A stretch of DNA of 64,000 nucleotides from Bacillota bacterium. Its GTDB lineage: Bacteria; Bacillota; Clostridia; Acetivibrionales; DSM-1351. Location of the stretch: positions 1 to 64,000 of the forward strand of contig JAEXFI010000009.1 of assembly GCA_023400235.1 (NCBI GenBank). Reading direction: 5' to 3'. The notes below the pieces were generated by a model that saw nothing but the letters and a program-made list of their open reading frames with translations, was not told the origin of the DNA and made no database searches. Below are positions 38,101-46,759 of this stretch, in pieces (position 1 is the stretch's first letter; every line of letters begins with the position of its first letter). The translations under genes and the position numbers were made by a program.

Positions 38101-41100
38101 GACGGGTATAAGCTGGCAAAATCCGAAAATGTATCTGAGAGCCAGCAAAGCCTGGATTTCATGGTTCAAGAGCCAGGAGACCTTTATATAAAGGTTTACT
38201 CGTTATTGGGATATAATGATGCTGTTGACTATACACTGACTTCAAAGCTCACCCCAGTGGCGGATTTGGAGGTTCCTGAGAAGGTGGCGGAAGGCGTTGA
38301 CCTGGGAGAGGACACAGGAGACGGAGAAGCCCAGGCAAACGGAGCGGAGTCCGGAGGTGAGGCGGCAGGGCTTACAGCGCGGCTTCCCCAAGAAATAACC
38401 CAAAGAGCGGACTTTTCTCCGGATAGTATGGGAACAAGTACAGCAGAGGGCTTTAAGGTGTCTCTGGATGAAGCCAGGCTTCCTGAAAAAAGGAGTACCA
38501 TAAAAGCCGAGGGCTTTACCGGGATATATACACAGGAAACTGAAAGAAACGACCTTACAATAAATGTGGACGGCAAGGATGAGGCCACCCATCAGCTGAA
38601 GCAGTTAAATGTAATAGTCAGCGGAAGCCTTAGTTCAGCCGATACAAATGACTACTACCTGTTCAGCAATAATAATCAGAGGGGCAAGTACATAGTCGAA
38701 ATCGACAATTCTCCCACAGGAGGAAATCTGAAGCTGTACTTTACAGGTGTAAATTGGGGAGGCCAGTATTACCTCAGCGACGGAGTGAATCATGATGCCT
38801 ATGTGGCGGCGCTGGTGACAGACCCTGCCCCTCAATATTACGTTATCAGGGTCATAGGCTCGGGAATAACCTCGGGCAGCGTGGCCTACAAGCTGAAGGT
38901 AACCTTTATGCCGGAGGATTTCGTTAGCTCTCATGACCCCGGTGAAATGGGCAACAATGACAGCTTTTCAGGCGCACGGTATATAAGCAGGTCCACCAGC
39001 GGGGACAACATAAACTATACGGCCCAGGAGGCCACCCTGGACTTCAGAAATGACTATGACACATACAGAATAAGCCTGGACAGCGGGCATAAGTTTACTG
39101 CCATACTCAAAAGCCCCCTGGAACACGGAAACTACTATTATGTGCTTTTAGACAGCTCATATAAAGAGGTGCAGGACAATCTGTACAACGGTCAGGACCA
39201 GACAGGCGCAGCCTGCTATGAGCTGCTGTATAATGTGCCTGTGACTGGAACCTACTACTTGCTCGTATTCAGTGACGAGAACAAATATTATGACGTGTTT
39301 AATAAATACAAGCTGGAGTTCTACAGCTCTAAAAACAATGAGGCCATGGAGTACAACAGCTCGGTGAAAAACTTTAACAATGCCTGGGAGTTTGCTTCGT
39401 CAATAAGCCTGAACACCGCATACACTTGCAAGCTGGACTCTCCCTTTGACTGTGATGTTTACAGCATCAGTATACCCTCGGAAGGAAAGCTGACCGTAAA
39501 CCTGGACAAAAAGGGCTTTGGCGACAATTACTCGCTGATGGTCAAGGACCTGGACAGTACCATATACGAGTACATAAATTCAAAAACCGACTATGTATTC
39601 TATGCCCCAAAATCCGGCACCTACAAGCTGGCAGTTGTAAGAAGGAACCCGCAAAGCCCTGCCTCCATGAGCTACGGCCTGGCAGCGGCCTTTACGCCCA
39701 AATCAGGCTTTGACACCTACGAAAATACAAGTACCGTCACACCGGTAAAAAATGTTGACTTTCTGAAGTCAAACAACCAGTATTTAAGGGTAAACGGAAG
39801 CAGTACCAACCTGACAGATATAAGCAACCAGCAGGCAAGAAGCCTTAATATGGACAACAGGTATGATGTGGACTGGTTTAAAATCGATACCTCCAAAACG
39901 GGAAGCGGTCAGAACAGTGCAAAAATCAGCCTGACCGGAATACCGGCCGGTGATGATTACAACCTTGTGGTGGTTGATTCAGCCGGAAATGTCATAGGAA
40001 GCTCAAATAAGACCTCAAACCAGAGTGAAGCCTTGAATTTTATGATAAACAAAGCTGCAAACAGCTATTATTATGTCTGTGTATATGCGAACACCTATGG
40101 GGCCAGTACCCACAGTGCCAGCTTAAGCTTCAGCACCGTGGCGGAGAGCACGGCGGTTTATGTAAGTGACATAGGAATCCAGAATACCGGTGAGGAATAC
40201 CTGGAGGACCTTGCAGCTGAAACAGGAGCTACCCTGTCCGGCAATACGGTATATTACATGAACAGGTCCATGACCTATGGAAGCAGCAACAGCAGGGTTG
40301 TGAACGGAAAGCTGGTGGTCAATGCATATGACTTCGCGGCATATTTTGTAGATAAAAATACCATAAGACAGCAGTTAATAGCCTTGGACCCTGGATTGTT
40401 TGACGGGGATATCGGAATTGCAGCAGTAAGTGATATCATACAGGTAGCTGTCCTATATGAGAAAAGTGAGAATGTACGGAATATTCAAAGGCTGCTCCAA
40501 AAGCTGGGCTGCTGGGTGGACAAGAACGGAAACAGGTCCAAGGCCAACGCCACCGGCTATTATGGAGAGACCACACAGGCATCCCTGATAAAATTCCAGA
40601 AGGAATACATGAGTAAAAGCGACCAATCGGTCATAAGGCAAAGTGTCACCAGGGAAATGGCACAGTTGCTGTCAGTAAACTACTCAATTACCTTTGGCAT
40701 AGAAAACGCATACCAGAACAGCTCCAGCATCAAAACCGCAAAGGAGAACCTTGCCAGGCTGGGATACGGCGGAAAGCTGAAGAGCTACTACTACGACCCG
40801 GCGGCTGGAAAAACAGTCTATGGCTACAGCGGGCAATGGAGCTATGATTTTAACGATGCTCTGTGGAATTTCACAACGGATTACGGCTACAAGAATACCT
40901 ACATAAACAATGGCTTTAACAAGGCTGTGCTGTATAAATGGATTCAGGATGCTGCGGATAGGATTGGGAATGCTAATCCGAATGCACCGTATTATGACAA
41001 TTGCAATGACTACACTCCAAAAGACAGAACTGCTACAGCACAAGTTTCAAAAAGTTTTGGATTAGGTGTCTTGGCGGCAATATTAAATAATGGCCTGGAC

Positions 41101-41949
41101 GATATAAATAATATAAATGCCGTTATAACAAGTATTTTTGGAAGTAATAGCGATGTCCAGAAGGCATATCAATCAGTGTCATACGCAAAACAAGATTTTT
41201 TAAACAGGATATACAGTATGGTAACAAATGATCAAGCTTATTATGCTGGAAAGACACTTACGGATATAGCATGTGTGGAACTGGGCGTATTGGGAACAGT
41301 GGAAGGATTAAAAACCTTTTTAGCAGGATTGACAGGTGATGCTGCTTCTGCCATAATCGAAGGTTTGTCATTGGGTACAGGTACGCCTGTACTTGCCATA
41401 ACAGCAGCAATTAGCACAGTAGTGGCTGCCGTGGGTGCAGTGGAGATTGGAGTAAGCGTATCATTAGCTGTAGCTGGTGTGGGAAATGGAATAAATGATT
41501 TAGGCAGTCTTAAGAATGCAATATTAAAGTGGAAATCAAAGGTTACAGCAAATGAAATACGTGCAGTTGACGACAGCACAATTTATGATATGCTGAAAGC
41601 GGAGGATGGACACTTGCTTGAAAATCATTCATCAATGACAAATGAGGAATTGATAAGCCGCTCTTTTTATGATGATGTAAGTGCCACTTCATTTGAAAAT
41701 CAAAGTACTGCAATAAGAGCAGTCAAGGAAAATTTAAGAAGTAATGCAGATGCCATTGCTGATTGGATTAATAATTCAAATACTGGCAAAAAGGCATTTT
41801 CAGTAGAACACGCCAATAGCGTGGGTTATGGAGCGTATTCAAAAACCAAACAAGTTACCAATGGACTCACAAAATCTCTTGTTGTATTAATTAGAGACCC
41901 TCAACAAGCTTTAGGTTTTAGAATTTTAACTGGTTACCCTTTATTTTAG
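35110..41949 (+). CDS. Secreted subtilase fused to PPC domains and a C-terminal RNase A-like toxin
   Basis: A 2279-residue exported protein. Numbering is from ATG 35110, preferred over 35095 because it starts the signal peptide MRKIRTFLAGL and has a GGGG site upstream. Order: signal peptide (1-27); prodomain (to about 125); S8 protease domain with D171 (VMDTG), H229 (HGTH), N316 (GNNG) and S383 (GTSMA); nine PPC-like beta domains (about 445-1690); two peptidoglycan-binding-like modules (about 1770-1950); a hydrophobic Gly/Ala-rich stretch (about 2060-2130); and a C-terminal domain of about 110 residues. The last matches the bacterial RNase A-like CdiA-CT family: H2173, R2184, T2274 and Y2276 in the pattern GHLLENH...ISR...LTGYP. 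Base composition turns AT-rich near 41040. An immunity-type gene follows after 19 bp. Confidence 0.85.
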   Translation: MRKIRTFLAGLILVAFFTTTIFSQYIAARPEDVTSGANDPKAREIIVKYKNQSKSEAVKSNAKKKAKLSKLKLKRKLKSTRAEVLEIGQKDDMGAALKELNSSPEVAYAQPNYKLTTRAFPADTYFNEQWGLYNNGQTVGGQAGLEGVDVNALQAWSLTQGSQSVVVGVMDTGIDINHPDLHSSIFVNPAEIAGNGVDDDGNGFIDDVNGWDFLNDDKTVYDSGAADVHGTHVAGIIAASADSQGIAGVAPKVRIMPLKFINDETGYTSDAIEAIEYAKLMGVKIVNCSWSGYDYNAALLDAMQNTDILFVCAAGNNGRNSSSMPNYPAGFDIPNVLSVAALDNKGKLASFSNFGSNVQVAAPGVNILSTLPENSYGYMSGTSMAAPHVTGIAALLKSYRQEMLFVDIAARIKANAVPMQTLEGKVSSGGRADAYAALNNSVLNYSNEAEPNNNWENATAIMAGKTNGSIAAIDDVDWFKLSLQEGKPVSIKLKGIPAGNDFDLELYTPDMSRADYSYNTKNSQETVGIVPEQSGTYYIRVKPHTFSGAGEQPYVLDMDMYNSIPGGNEPNDTKDTPTGILENKTYYSTIDYPGDVDWYAIEATRAGKLVTGLGQIPEGADYNVEIYAPNGDKLGGSYFGGNKEEKIDIMVNAPGRYLIKVYSEQQTTPEATYGIELKDNGTEYSVNRQLNPGASSLQPYELTTRLVVPDSYEENDSYRTARQISPTDTVSATIDNQKDEDWYRVEVSQLTSMYLKLSSIAAGLDYDLTLLDSRLDYVAGSFKRGSLSEDAFAELEPGTYYIKVDSYAGYSDKNAYRLILSPYKLDEYEINDTPEAARELAINRSINATIHNITDQDWYRFTFQQAGKLDIQLSNIPEGCNYELELYNQSLEKIDESRQAAGSDEVIWRDVPEGEYFIKVYTTGGFDCENGYMLTVNRNIGLANALSISENSTSTGKISQDSGSNWYKTSVTQTGVFTLSLDNIPENCYYKLELYDADGYKLAKSENVSESQQSLDFMVQEPGDLYIKVYSLLGYNDAVDYTLTSKLTPVADLEVPEKVAEGVDLGEDTGDGEAQANGAESGGEAAGLTARLPQEITQRADFSPDSMGTSTAEGFKVSLDEARLPEKRSTIKAEGFTGIYTQETERNDLTINVDGKDEATHQLKQLNVIVSGSLSSADTNDYYLFSNNNQRGKYIVEIDNSPTGGNLKLYFTGVNWGGQYYLSDGVNHDAYVAALVTDPAPQYYVIRVIGSGITSGSVAYKLKVTFMPEDFVSSHDPGEMGNNDSFSGARYISRSTSGDNINYTAQEATLDFRNDYDTYRISLDSGHKFTAILKSPLEHGNYYYVLLDSSYKEVQDNLYNGQDQTGAACYELLYNVPVTGTYYLLVFSDENKYYDVFNKYKLEFYSSKNNEAMEYNSSVKNFNNAWEFASSISLNTAYTCKLDSPFDCDVYSISIPSEGKLTVNLDKKGFGDNYSLMVKDLDSTIYEYINSKTDYVFYAPKSGTYKLAVVRRNPQSPASMSYGLAAAFTPKSGFDTYENTSTVTPVKNVDFLKSNNQYLRVNGSSTNLTDISNQQARSLNMDNRYDVDWFKIDTSKTGSGQNSAKISLTGIPAGDDYNLVVVDSAGNVIGSSNKTSNQSEALNFMINKAANSYYYVCVYANTYGASTHSASLSFSTVAESTAVYVSDIGIQNTGEEYLEDLAAETGATLSGNTVYYMNRSMTYGSSNSRVVNGKLVVNAYDFAAYFVDKNTIRQQLIALDPGLFDGDIGIAAVSDIIQVAVLYEKSENVRNIQRLLQKLGCWVDKNGNRSKANATGYYGETTQASLIKFQKEYMSKSDQSVIRQSVTREMAQLLSVNYSITFGIENAYQNSSSIKTAKENLARLGYGGKLKSYYYDPAAGKTVYGYSGQWSYDFNDALWNFTTDYGYKNTYINNGFNKAVLYKWIQDAADRIGNANPNAPYYDNCNDYTPKDRTATAQVSKSFGLGVLAAILNNGLDDINNINAVITSIFGSNSDVQKAYQSVSYAKQDFLNRIYSMVTNDQAYYAGKTLTDIACVELGVLGTVEGLKTFLAGLTGDAASAIIEGLSLGTGTPVLAITAAISTVVAAVGAVEIGVSVSLAVAGVGNGINDLGSLKNAILKWKSKVTANEIRAVDDSTIYDMLKAEDGHLLENHSSMTNEELISRSFYDDVSATSFENQSTAIRAVKENLRSNADAIADWINNSNTGKKAFSVEHANSVGYGAYSKTKQVTNGLTKSLVVLIRDPQQALGFRILTGYPLF

Positions 41950-41968
41950 CGTGAATGGAGAAACTCAT

Positions 41969-42244
41969 ATGAATGAAAAAAAGCTAGAAGTATTTAAAGA
42001 TTTTATACAAGCATATTTCAATCTTGATGTTAAATATTTGGAATTAGAAAAGCTTGTATTGGAAATAAAAAATACTGAACCCTATGAATTTACAGAACAG
42101 CTTTTAAAGGAAGCAAAATATATAATAAAACTTAATAATTGGGATTATATTCATGATTTTATTTTAGAAAATGGATTTAGAGATTACGAAGAAGAGAAGT
42201 TAAAGGAAATGATTTGGAAGATAATTATGGTCCTATCAAAATAG
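41969..42244 (+). CDS. Probable immunity protein for the RNase A-like toxin
   Basis: A 91-residue, acidic, wholly helical-looking protein with no signal peptide. It lies 19 bp after the toxin-domain gene and is as AT-rich as the toxin end. Position, size and acidity fit a CdiI/Imm-type immunity protein that would block the adjacent RNase domain in the cytoplasm. I do not recognise the named family. The frame opens at a GTG six codons earlier; ATG 41969 with GGAG eight bases ahead is preferred. A paralogue with a frameshift follows directly (42325-42602), sharing KEAKYIIKLNNWDYIHDF-like and EMIWKII-VLS segments. Confidence 0.72.
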   Translation: MNEKKLEVFKDFIQAYFNLDVKYLELEKLVLEIKNTEPYEFTEQLLKEAKYIIKLNNWDYIHDFILENGFRDYEEEKLKEMIWKIIMVLSK

Positions 42245-42324
42245 TGTGCAGATCGAAGGTGGTTGAAAATGGGTAAGTTATGCCAGTACATAGGCTTCCA
42301 ATTTTTAATTCAGGAGTAGATATA

Positions 42325-42602
42325 ATGATTGAAGATAAGGATTTAGAAATATTTGATATTTTATTGAGTGCTATTTTGACTCAGATAGAGATTATTCTGA
42401 ATTAGAGAAAGCAATTTTAGAAATGAAGCAAATGGAATTACCGAAATATTTCACAAGATTGCTTGAAGAAGCTAAATATATAATTAAATTAAATGATTGG
42501 GAATATATACATGAATTTGTATATAAACATGCTTTTAGATTTTATGGAAAGGATAAACTTGTAGAAATGATTTGGACAATAATTAGAGTTTTATCAGAAT
42601 AG
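42325..42602 (+). pseudogene. Frameshifted paralogue of the immunity gene
   Basis: An ATG with AGGAG upstream begins MIEDKDLEIFD, then hits a stop in the first frame. Shifting frame near 42360 (one base missing) restores an ORF. It reads YFIECYFDSDRDYSELEKAI and continues through EEAKYIIKLNDWEYIHEF and EMIWTIIRVLSE to TAG at 42600-42602. The repaired product aligns along its whole length with the intact 91-residue protein upstream, with about half of residues identical by eye. This is a decayed second immunity gene, probably for a different toxin variant. Confidence 0.82.
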
Positions 42603-42616
42603 TCATTAAATGTTTC

Positions 42617-42720
42617 AAGGCGGTTGTCTTTTTTAATATCTCCTCCATGTCGTAAACAGTTTTATCATTTTAATTGTCTACTACAAGAGGAGTATATCAA
42701 AATGATAACCGTCTTTTTTA
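42617..42720 (+). terminator. Long-stem terminator after the immunity pair
   Basis: GGCGGTTGTC (from 42619) pairs with GATAACCGTC (42704-42713), and an inner stem TTATCATTTT/AAAATGATAA extends it. TTTTTTT follows. It probably ends the toxin-immunity transcript. Confidence 0.65.
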
Positions 42721-42977
42721 TTCTTTATATTGTAAGTACTTAATATTCGCTATACACGGTTATATAATGACAAGGATTTGTATGTTATAGAGTTTCATCA
42801 TGAAGGGCGGATAACAATCGGGTTTATATAAAACGATAAATATTGAGATATTATTAGAATTTAATTCTGATTAAGCATATTTAATCAATAATAAGGCTAG
42901 GTAGAAGTGTCACGAAGCTGAGGCTGAGGCATTTGGGCTTAAAATGCTGCAAATTTTTAAAGGAAGGGCACAATAAT
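42721..42977. other. AT-rich gap without an intact gene
   Basis: No complete gene was found. An open stretch of 23 codons (42905-42973) encoding KCHEAEAEAFGLKMLQIF and ending just before the next gene might be the tail of a lost toxin cassette, but it is too short to assign. Confidence 0.3.
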
Positions 42978-43319
42978 ATGATGAATAAATGGATACCGTT
43001 TTCACTAACTGAAACTAATACGATGGGTGCTAGTGCAATACCACTTGAAGATAGTTCAGAGAGGAAATGTTCATCTTGTGGAGAACTTTCTGTTCGGTGG
43101 TACTATAGGGAAATAAGTATATATGCGGGAGTGTCATGGTTTTGGTGCGCTAGATGCCATAAGTACCAACATTCAAGGATAACTCCACTTTCTAGAATTT
43201 ATGAATTTAATGACCCCATTTTTGGTTTTCCTGAGAAACAGGGCAATAAATGGTTCGAATATTTGGATTCCCTGTGGGATGAAGGTGTTTTACCACAAGT
43301 ATTTAGACGGAAAGATTAA
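42978..43319 (+). CDS. Small zinc-ribbon protein, possible orphan immunity protein
   Basis: 113 residues. Two CxxC pairs (CSSCG near 33 and CARCH near 57) enclose a Trp/Tyr-rich strand segment, suggesting a zinc ribbon; the rest is short and charged. No signal peptide or membrane segment. The start is ATG 42978 with AGGAAGG ten bases ahead, rather than the in-frame ATG at 42933. It is AT-rich like the toxin end and sits in a row of small single-gene units downstream of a toxin, the usual place for orphan immunity genes. I do not recognise the family, so the role is inferred from position. Confidence 0.55.
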   Translation: MMNKWIPFSLTETNTMGASAIPLEDSSERKCSSCGELSVRWYYREISIYAGVSWFWCARCHKYQHSRITPLSRIYEFNDPIFGFPEKQGNKWFEYLDSLWDEGVLPQVFRRKD

Positions 43320-43506
43320 CTGAATGCCTGCATTTTTCTTAATGATATTATTGGAAGAGTAGGGAAGTTAATAAAAAACAATGAGGTACATAAATATTTT
43401 TGGAGCAATTTCGAAAAGAGTAAACTTGAGACCCTGTGAGGATGATATTATAGAGGATTTATTATAGGCTTGCAGACCATAAGCCAGAAGGCTGGAGGGA
43501 GATAAA

Positions 43507-43755
43507 ATGGCAACATATGTTTTAATGTTAAAGGAATTTGAAGATAAGGATAAGGTTATTTATAAATTTGGTCCTGATGAAAAAAGGCTCGGAAAGGTCG
43601 AAATTAACAAGATTACTAAAGAATATTTTGAAATTGAACCTGTACCTGATGTTGAAACAAAATTCTATTTAAATTGCACAGTCTCAAAACTATTAAAGCA
43701 TTTAAAAGAAAATGGAGATAAAGAATTTCCACAAAAAACATTTTATGCTTCTTAG
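43507..43755 (+). CDS. Small hypothetical, possible orphan immunity protein
   Basis: 82 residues with strand-rich N-terminus VLMLKEFEDKDKVIYKFGPDEKRLGKVEINK and a helical C-terminus. The YKFGPDE-x-LG-x-EINK pattern resembles small proteins often found in toxin immunity clusters, but I cannot name the family. ATG follows GGAGGGAG. A strong terminator follows immediately. Its last 40 codons exist a second time as a truncated copy at 46859-46981, beyond the xyloglucanase gene. The 187-bp gap before it contains short open stretches but no supported gene. Confidence 0.6.
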   Translation: MATYVLMLKEFEDKDKVIYKFGPDEKRLGKVEINKITKEYFEIEPVPDVETKFYLNCTVSKLLKHLKENGDKEFPQKTFYAS

Positions 43756-43769
43756 TTCTTTTGTAGGTT

Positions 43770-43810
43770 AGCCTCGAACATGATATCTGCTGTTCGAGGC
43801 TGCTATTTTT
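43770..43810 (+). terminator. Strong intrinsic terminator
   Basis: A perfect 11-bp stem AGCCTCGAACA/TGTTCGAGGCT with a 10-base loop is followed by GCTATTTTT. Confidence 0.9.
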
Positions 43811-44125
43811 AGCGACTTTTATATAAATAAGGTTAAGAATATGAGTAACCAAATATAAAGCGCTGTACTTTTGCTTGAGTATAATCTGGTTCCGGGAGTC
43901 AAATTCATTTGCAATACTCAAGTTCTTGTTTGTTATTTATATAAGATAAGTGATTAGTGAAAAAAAACTCATTTATTCTGTAAATTAGGAGGAATTTGAT
44001 AAAGAATGTGGAATATGTGGAATATAAAGGGCGAAGGAGGGCGAGTGATTCTATAATGCGTTGGAGCTTATTAAGCGATTACGCAAATGTAAGTAATAAA
44101 GAGTAAAATATAGGAGGTAAATATT
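43811..44125. other. Intergenic region before the xyloglucanase gene
   Basis: 315 bases without a supported gene. A short open stretch ending SIMRWSLLSDYANVSNKE at a TAA just before the xyloglucanase ribosome binding site (44103-44105) may be a remnant of coding sequence. No clear promoter was recognised, although the xyloglucanase gene must be transcribed from here because a strong terminator precedes it. Confidence 0.35.
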
Positions 44126-46732
44126 GTGAAGGTTAGAAATTTAAAAAAAATTATGATTTTCTGTTTGCTTATTGCTTTTACGTGTACTTCTCTGTTAGTA
44201 CTGCCTGTATCTGCAAATAGCCCTGCAAGTGCTCCGTATAATTGGGGTAATGTCAAAATAGGCGGCGGGGGAGGATATGTTTGCGGAATAGTTTATAACC
44301 CAACTGAGAAAGGCCTTGTTTATGCCCGCACCGACATGGGTGGAGCATATATAAGGGACAAGCAGACCTTAGAATGGAAGCCTATTACCGACTGGGTATC
44401 GCCGGATGAATGGAACCTTTTAGGATGTGAGAGTATAGCTACCGACCCGGTTGATACAAAGAGAGTTTATATAGCAGCCGGTACATATACAAACAGCTGG
44501 ACAACAATGAACGGATATATTCTTCGTTCTGAAGACTACGGTAAAACGTGGGAAAGGACTGAGCTGCCTTTCAAATTCGGAGGAAACATGCCGGGGCGTT
44601 CAGTTGGTGAACGTTTGATGATTGATCCCAACAGTAATAATATATTATATTTTGCGGCAAGAAGCGGTAAAGGTCTATGGAAAAGTACAGACTACGGTAA
44701 AACATGGGCAAAGGTCAGCAGCTTCACAAATCCAGGAAACTATGTTGAAGATCCCAATTTTGAGTATTCATCGGATAATCTGGGATTGTGCTTTGTAACA
44801 TTTGATTCATATAAAGGTACAAAAGGCACGCCCACAAAGGACATTTATGTAGGTGTCGCCGATAAAAAGAATCCGCTGTATGTCAGTCATGATGCAGGAG
44901 TAACCTGGAACCCGGTTACAGGCCAACCCACAGAAAGTACTTTTACACAGCATAACAGTAAAGCCTTGAAAATCGGTATCCCTCAGCATGCAGTTGTAAG
45001 CAGCAAAGGAATTTTGTATGTTACATATTGCGATAGGGGAGGTCCTTATCAGTGTGATGACGGTGCAGTTTATAAATACGATACAAATACAGGCGTTTGG
45101 ACGGATATAACACCTCCTTCCGGGAAAAACTGGGATGGTTCTCCAAAGTATGAGAACTACTACGGATTTTCAGGTTTAAGTGTTGATGCACAAAAGCCTG
45201 ATACACTTATAATATCGTCACTTCAATCCTGGTGGCCTGATAACTTTATTTTCCGATCAAATGATGACGGTAAAACTTGGGATGCTATTTGGGAACACGG
45301 TGAGTCATATCCGTCAAGAAACCTTAAATATACAATGGATATTTCCAAAGCTCCCTGGCTTACATTTGGAAATAAGATAAATGCGGCAAGCGGCGGTTTG
45401 ATAAAAGGCGACGAGATAATGAATTATCCTGCACCAAAGCTTGGCTGGATGATGAGCGCTCTTGCAATCAATCCTTTTGATTCCAATGAAATGCTGTATG
45501 GTACAGGCGCTACTATTTATGGTTCAAAAAATCTGACTGATTGGGATATTGGTAAATATGTAAATATAGAGGTAATGGGAACAGGAGTTGAAGAAACTGC
45601 TGTTTTAAGTTTGATATGTCCGCCAGTCAACGGCGTAGAACTGATAAGCGGAGTTGGAGATATCTGTGGTTTCGTGCATAAAGACTTAAAAGCAGGCCCG
45701 GATATGATGATGCTGACTCCCAGATTTACCAGCACTACAGGCTTGGATTATGCAGAGCTGAATCCGAAGACCATAGTAAGAGTGGGTAATACTGATAAGG
45801 AACAATATGAAATGATTAAGAAAAGCGTCGCCATCTCAAAAGACGGAGGTACGACGTGGGCTGAAGTTCAGCCAAATATAAGTTATACCTTCCCTGCAAA
45901 GTCTGAAGATGACATTATACAAGGTGGTACTGTTGCAGTGTCTGCCGACGGTTCAACATTTGTCTGGTCAACAGGTACAAGTCAGGGAGTTGTATGCTTT
46001 GTAAACGGGGGATGGAAAGCAGTCAGCACGCTTCCGGCAGGAGCAGATGTCTGCTCGGACAGAGTTAACCCAAAAGTATTCTATGCGTATGCGAAAAATA
46101 CTTTCTATTCCAGTAACGATGGAGGTCTGACCTTCACAGCAGTAAAAACAGGCCTTGAGTCTTCTGCTTCCAAAATCAAAGCAGTTCCTGGCAAAGAAGG
46201 TCATGTTTGGATTCCTGGTTCCACGACAGGTCTTTCCTACACAACTGACGGAGGTAAAACAATTAAAGAGGTAAACGACATTACCAGAGCTGATGTGGTT
46301 GGATTCGGTAAAGCCAAGGCTGGTGAAGACTACCTGGCAATCTATATGTGCGGTGAAAAAGACGGTCTGTATGCAGTTTATCGTTCGGATGATATGGCTA
46401 AAAGCTGGGTCAGAGTAAATGATGAGCAGCACCAGTATGGTTCTATAAACTACTCAATTACCGGAGATTTAAGAGTTTATGGACGTGTATTTGTTGCAAC
46501 CAATGGAAGAGGTATTGTATATGGTGAGCCTGACTCAGATACACCTGCTCCTACTATCGGAGACATTAATGATGACGGCCTGGTAGATGCTCTGGATTTT
46601 GCATTATTAAAAATGTATCTTCTCAGTACTACGACACTTACTGATAAACAAAAGCTTGCAGCCGATATGAATAGTGATGGTTCAGTAAATTCTATTGACC
46701 TTGCTTTAATGAAAAGCCATTTATTAAAATAG
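44126..46732 (+). CDS. xghA: Dockerin-bearing GH74 xyloglucanase
   Basis: An 868-residue secreted, cellulosomal endo-xyloglucanase. A signal peptide (1-30) precedes tandem seven-bladed propellers with repeated BNR-like SxDxGxTW motifs (for example SEDYGKTWERT and STDYGKTWAKV). The GH74 catalytic aspartate is expected at D70 in ARTDMGGAYIRD, the second in the C-terminal propeller. Residues 805-868 are a type I dockerin with two calcium-binding repeats (DINDDGLVDALDFALLKMYL at 813 and DMNSDGSVNSIDLALMKSHL at 847), which should dock on a scaffoldin cohesin. Start is GTG with AGGAGG eight bases ahead. It stands alone among orphan immunity genes and is followed by a truncated copy of the upstream small gene. 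Confidence 0.95.
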   Translation: MKVRNLKKIMIFCLLIAFTCTSLLVLPVSANSPASAPYNWGNVKIGGGGGYVCGIVYNPTEKGLVYARTDMGGAYIRDKQTLEWKPITDWVSPDEWNLLGCESIATDPVDTKRVYIAAGTYTNSWTTMNGYILRSEDYGKTWERTELPFKFGGNMPGRSVGERLMIDPNSNNILYFAARSGKGLWKSTDYGKTWAKVSSFTNPGNYVEDPNFEYSSDNLGLCFVTFDSYKGTKGTPTKDIYVGVADKKNPLYVSHDAGVTWNPVTGQPTESTFTQHNSKALKIGIPQHAVVSSKGILYVTYCDRGGPYQCDDGAVYKYDTNTGVWTDITPPSGKNWDGSPKYENYYGFSGLSVDAQKPDTLIISSLQSWWPDNFIFRSNDDGKTWDAIWEHGESYPSRNLKYTMDISKAPWLTFGNKINAASGGLIKGDEIMNYPAPKLGWMMSALAINPFDSNEMLYGTGATIYGSKNLTDWDIGKYVNIEVMGTGVEETAVLSLICPPVNGVELISGVGDICGFVHKDLKAGPDMMMLTPRFTSTTGLDYAELNPKTIVRVGNTDKEQYEMIKKSVAISKDGGTTWAEVQPNISYTFPAKSEDDIIQGGTVAVSADGSTFVWSTGTSQGVVCFVNGGWKAVSTLPAGADVCSDRVNPKVFYAYAKNTFYSSNDGGLTFTAVKTGLESSASKIKAVPGKEGHVWIPGSTTGLSYTTDGGKTIKEVNDITRADVVGFGKAKAGEDYLAIYMCGEKDGLYAVYRSDDMAKSWVRVNDEQHQYGSINYSITGDLRVYGRVFVATNGRGIVYGEPDSDTPAPTIGDINDDGLVDALDFALLKMYLLSTTTLTDKQKLAADMNSDGSVNSIDLALMKSHLLK

Positions 46733-46759
46733 TTACCTCTTTTTAATGCTTGATTTAGG

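Noticed and set aside
42325..42602. Programmed frameshifting in the second immunity gene
   Set aside because: There is a short T run near the shift, but no slippery heptamer with a downstream structure was recognised; a plain one-base deletion in a decaying copy is simpler.
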